A DNA stretch of 35,542 nt from Conidiobolus incongruus B7586 (Eukaryota; Entomophthoromycota; Entomophthoromycetes; Entomophthorales; Conidiobolaceae). This document shows positions 32,361-35,542 of the stretch, piece by piece. The notes below the pieces were generated by a model. That model saw only the letters and a program-made list of their open reading frames with translations, ran no database searches and was not told the DNA's origin. Both the position numbers and the translations under genes were made by a program. How positions within the stretch are numbered: position 1 is the stretch's first letter; the number at the start of each line of letters is the position of its first letter. Location: the NCBI GenBank assembly GCA_000697335.1, contig JNEM01014479.1:1-35542 (forward strand). Reading direction: 5' to 3'.

Positions 32361-34586
32361 ATGTCGGTACGACGTCATATTTTACTCAATTTATTGTGCT
32401 CATTAATCATTGCCCATGACGGTCCGCACCATCCTACTGCAACTTCAGCTACCAGTTCACTTTCTACTTCAGGAAATAGCTATGTAACTAGTAAATCTCT
32501 AATTCCAGCTAGCAGTCCACCAAGATTGAATTATCACGTCAACCCTGCACCTGTCTATCCTATTGACGAGGATTGTGATGAGGATTTGCCACCTGTCATT
32601 CCAAAGGTACCTGGAAATGCTCATGGTCCCATTATACCTGATTGGAACAATTATCACCCCGGATGGGTTAATAATAACAATCTTGTCCCCCATAATTATA
32701 AACACTCCATCGTGCAAGGACCTCCAGTAATTCCAAGCCGAGCTCTTACTTATCCCATTAAGCCAACTCAATATCCCAAGCCACCGCATTATCACAATCC
32801 AAGTAAATGTTATTTGGTTACTAAGGTGTATACAGTTTGCGAAGATAGCACCCCAACCTATTACCCACACCCACATTCACCACCACTTGCTCCTCTTCCT
32901 ACAACTTCAGTTAACATCCCACCACCACCTGCTCCAGTAACTACTAATCAATACATCCCTCCTCCTCCTCCTCCTCCACCAGCTCCCATTCCCACAACGA
33001 CACACTATATACCACCCCCACCCCCACCTCCTCCCGTTCCTAAAACTTCACATTATGTGCCGCCTCCTCCTCCTCCACCGGCTCCTGCGACTTCACAGTA
33101 TTTACCGCCTCCACCACCACCCGCCCCTGCAACTACTACAAAATATATTCCTCCTCCAGCTCCAGTCACCACACCATGTGAAGAAACTCTTGTAAAACCA
33201 GTTATCCCTACATCAACCACTAAATCATATTTTCCTCCTCCTCCTCCAGCACCTACCACTTCCAAGCATATCCCTCCTCCACCAACTTATCCAACCACCA
33301 CTCCATGTGAAGAAACTCCCATGAAGCCCGTTATTCCGTCGTCAACAACCAAACCATACATCCCTCCCCCACTAGCACCTACCACTTCCAAGCATATCCC
33401 TCCTCCACCAACTTATCCAACCACCACTCCATGTGAAGAAACTCCTGTCAAGCCAGTTATTCCATCATCAGCAACCAAACCATACATCCCTCCCCCACTA
33501 GCACCTACCACTTCCAAGCATATCCCTCCTCCACCAACTTATCCAACCACCACTCCATGTGAAGAAACTCCTGTCAAGCCAGTTATTCCATCATCAGCAA
33601 CCAAACCATACATCCCTCCCCCACTAGCACCTACCACTTCCAAGCATATCCCTCCTCCACCAACTTATCCAACCACCACTCCATGTGAAGAAACTCCTGT
33701 CAAGCCAGTTATTCCATCATCAGCAACCAAACCATACATCCCTCCCCCACTAGCACCTACCACTTCCAAGCATATCCCTCCTCCACCAACTTATCCAACC
33801 ACCACTCCATGTGAAGAAACTCCCATGAAGCCCGTTATTCCGTCGTCAACAACCAAACCATATATCCCTTCTCCACCAATATACACTACTACAACTACAA
33901 CTACAAAACTCGTAATCCCTTCATCAACTACTAAGCCATATGTTCCTCCTCCACCAATATACACTACCACACCATGTGAAGAAACTCCCGTGAAACCAGT
34001 TATTCCTTCATCAACCACTAAACCATATATCCCACCTCCACCAGCATATACTACTCCGACTACAAAACCTGTCATTCCTACATCAACTACCAAACCATAT
34101 ATTCCCCCGGTACCCACAACCACTCCGTGTGACGAAACTCCTGTGAAACCAGTCATCCCTTCATCTACCACTAAGCCCTATATTCCTTCTACTTCAGTGT
34201 ACACTACCACTAAACCAACTCCCGCCTACCCCACAATTGCTACAACTACTACCAATGCTTACCCTGTAACTACGACTAAGAGCTATCCTATCGCCACTAC
34301 ATCAACACCATGTGAAACTACTACAACGCGCAATGCACCATATCCAACTACTAAACCAGTGATCCCTAGCTATAATACCAAGACACCTGTTCCTTCACAA
34401 TCATATCCCGTGCATACAACCACTCATGCTTATCCAATTCCCACTACATACACTAAGCCAAATAAGCCAGCTACCACACCTTGCGAAACTGGAGTAATTC
34501 CTACCAAAGTATATGAAAGTAATCGCGGTTATCCAGTAAAAGGAAACGATTCATATAATGATAACCATGTCAACCAAAAATATTAA
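32361..34586 (+). CDS. Secreted Pro/Thr-rich protein with poly-Pro blocks and 42-residue repeats
   Basis: A 741-residue protein of unknown function with a likely signal peptide at 1-18 (ILLNLLCSLIIA, then HDGPHH). It has a Ser/Thr- and His/Asn-rich N-terminal part with C72. The motif KCYLVTKVYTVCED at 149-162 (C150, C160) matches C63/C73 of the protein at 29318. Residues ~186-268 are poly-proline blocks of up to eight Pro separated by Thr/Ser/Tyr. From C273 on, the chain repeats a TTPCEETPVKPVIP unit. Cysteines lie at 316, 358, 400, 442 and 484, exactly 42 residues apart, then at 539, 590, 651 and 708. There is no GPI tail or membrane segment. The composition suggests an extended, O-glycosylated wall or adhesive protein that could be cross-linked through its regularly spaced cysteines; this is inference. 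It has no intron. AATAAA lies about 97 nt after the stop. Confidence 0.85.
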   Translation: MSVRRHILLNLLCSLIIAHDGPHHPTATSATSSLSTSGNSYVTSKSLIPASSPPRLNYHVNPAPVYPIDEDCDEDLPPVIPKVPGNAHGPIIPDWNNYHPGWVNNNNLVPHNYKHSIVQGPPVIPSRALTYPIKPTQYPKPPHYHNPSKCYLVTKVYTVCEDSTPTYYPHPHSPPLAPLPTTSVNIPPPPAPVTTNQYIPPPPPPPPAPIPTTTHYIPPPPPPPPVPKTSHYVPPPPPPPAPATSQYLPPPPPPAPATTTKYIPPPAPVTTPCEETLVKPVIPTSTTKSYFPPPPPAPTTSKHIPPPPTYPTTTPCEETPMKPVIPSSTTKPYIPPPLAPTTSKHIPPPPTYPTTTPCEETPVKPVIPSSATKPYIPPPLAPTTSKHIPPPPTYPTTTPCEETPVKPVIPSSATKPYIPPPLAPTTSKHIPPPPTYPTTTPCEETPVKPVIPSSATKPYIPPPLAPTTSKHIPPPPTYPTTTPCEETPMKPVIPSSTTKPYIPSPPIYTTTTTTTKLVIPSSTTKPYVPPPPIYTTTPCEETPVKPVIPSSTTKPYIPPPPAYTTPTTKPVIPTSTTKPYIPPVPTTTPCDETPVKPVIPSSTTKPYIPSTSVYTTTKPTPAYPTIATTTTNAYPVTTTKSYPIATTSTPCETTTTRNAPYPTTKPVIPSYNTKTPVPSQSYPVHTTTHAYPIPTTYTKPNKPATTPCETGVIPTKVYESNRGYPVKGNDSYNDNHVNQKY
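33273..33870 (+). repeat. 126-bp coding minisatellite, about 4.7 units
   Basis: Tandem in-frame units of 126 bp (42 codons), each running from PPPPTYPTTTPC through PVIPSS to PTTSKHI. The Cys codons start at 33306, 33432, 33558, 33684 and 33810. By eye the segments after the second, third and fourth Cys codons are identical in sequence. Those after the first and fifth share a different variant (PMKP with SSTTKP, and ccgtcgtc spelling). The fifth unit diverges after the TKPYIP part. Recent unequal exchange or slippage inside an older pair of flanking units would give this pattern. Confidence 0.95.
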
Positions 34587-35121
34587 TGGTACAATCAACT
34601 CATTTTAATTAATTAGTCATTGAATGCCAGATACTAATATTTAAAAGATTTTATTATTACTTGATCTATTATATTTTATTTTAATAAAGTTATATATTAT
34701 TTCTGATATTATCATTTACAAAGGTTGAATTTATCAAAATATTTTACTATTAATTATATTATACAAAATATAATTTTTTATTAATATTTTATGAGTTTGA
34801 TTAATAACTAAATTTAAAATATTAACTTATTATTCATTTTGTTCTTATTTTAACTAAACATAATACTTGTTTTTTAAATTAGAGGTAATAAAATAATAGC
34901 ATATATATATTTCTAAAAAAATATACCTTAATAATCTTGAAAAAATCAAATTTATTTGATTTTATAATCATATAATAATTGTTTATTATTTAATATCTCA
35001 ATAAGTTAAATTTTTTAAAATTAATATAATAGTGATATTGAATATTTATAATAATAATTACCATATTATTTATTAATTATTTTTAAGGATTACATTTTGG
35101 TTAGTTTTAGAACAGCTATTA
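34587..35121. other. 3' flank and AT-rich spacer
   Basis: It contains the likely polyadenylation signal at 34683-34688. Otherwise it is A/T-rich DNA without a gene. Confidence 0.55.
34683..34688 (+). terminator. Polyadenylation signal of 32361 gene
   Basis: AATAAA about 97 nt after the stop codon; the first such hexamer downstream of the gene. Confidence 0.4.
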
Positions 35122-35542
35122 CTTTATAATTTAAATAATGGGAATTTTTTGTGATTAAAAAAAATTAAACATTTTAATATATAAAAAGCAAAAATAAATA
35201 TATAATATCAAATTAATAATTTTTTTTATGTTTAATAACTTTTTGTTATATTTTTAGTAAAGTTCTAACACCTAAAAAATAATTTTTTATTAAAGACTAA
35301 AATTTAATATTTTATAAACTAATTAAATTTTCTTACAAAAATTTTCTTTCTTATAAGCTAGTTTTTTAATTATTTAAAATAATTATAATCACATAAGTTA
35401 TAATATAAAAAATATACTAGATGTGGTAGTTTTTTTCTAGTTATTTTTAATTAGAAAATCTTTTATAATTTTAATTTTATATATTTTATAATTATTATCA
35501 TAAATTTAAAATAATAGGAAATTTTTTAATTTTTAATTCTTC
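35122..35542 (-). repeat. Dispersed ~1 kb repeat, copy D (reversed, cut by window end)
   Basis: The reverse complement matches the last ~420 bp of copy A closely. Shared runs include aattcccattatttaaatt, ataattattttaaa and ctaccacatctagtata (copy A: ctaccatatttagtata). It is the closest pair in the family, so A and D moved or were copied most recently. The rest of the element lies beyond the window. Confidence 0.65.

Noticed and set aside
33273-33870. Regular repeats considered as a CRISPR-like array
   Set aside because: Units are contiguous, in frame and protein-coding, with no unique spacers.
32499-34171. Antisense open frames over the Pro-rich gene (Gly/Val-rich)
   Set aside because: They are the reverse reading of CCN and ACN codon repeats and have no independent support.
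1-35542. Retroelement or virus-like coding remains
   Set aside because: No reverse transcriptase, integrase, capsid or polymerase motifs were seen in any frame, and the ~1 kb repeats carry no ORF.

Overview
The window looks like a piece of a very AT-rich nuclear genome from a fungus. The noncoding DNA is estimated by eye at over 80% A+T, and the genes stand out as islands of more balanced composition. The GST genes carry short GT-AG introns (44-65 nt, one possible 140-nt intron). The secreted M28 aminopeptidases have the fungal LAP1-type layout of signal peptide, propeptide and catalytic domain. Repeated secreted-protease duplication together with extreme AT content would fit an early-diverging lineage such as the Entomophthoromycotina (Conidiobolus-like). 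That placement is inference; no marker gene is present to settle it.

Layout. (1) 1-3320: gene-free AT-rich DNA with one copy of a ~1 kb dispersed repeat. (2) 3321-7078: a tandem duplication of a two-gene unit, a glutathione S-transferase-like gene on the minus strand with a small divergent plus-strand ORF. In copy 1 the GST is complete in structure but has three in-frame stops, all at tryptophan positions. Copy 2 has a 32-nt deletion in one exon. (3) 9220-25893: six members of the secreted leucine-aminopeptidase family M28. Three are intact (9220-10302 plus; 22203-23303 and 24808-25893 minus) and three are dead (11122-12187 plus; 14115-15197 and 15906-16987 minus). The dead minus-strand pair mirrors the live minus-strand pair member for member, so a two-gene block seems to have duplicated and one block decayed. 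(4) 28030-28490: a more GC-rich relic that I cannot assign. (5) 29318-34586: two related secreted Thr/Pro-rich proteins sharing a KCxxVTKVxxxCE motif followed by regularly spaced TTPC repeats. The larger one contains an almost homogeneous 126-bp minisatellite in its coding sequence.

Five copies (A-E) of a ~1 kb repeat without ORFs lie between these genes in both orientations. One ends about 70 bp upstream of the first live aminopeptidase and one runs off the right edge.

The live genes all encode secreted products: three zinc exopeptidases for extracellular peptide digestion, and two proteins likely to sit in or on the cell wall. The GST-like genes would be cytosolic detoxification enzymes, but both copies look broken. 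The main open question is whether the tryptophan-to-stop pattern in the first GST is simple decay under GC-to-AT pressure or a gene restored by mRNA editing. No rRNA, tRNA, CRISPR array or virus-like element was recognised.
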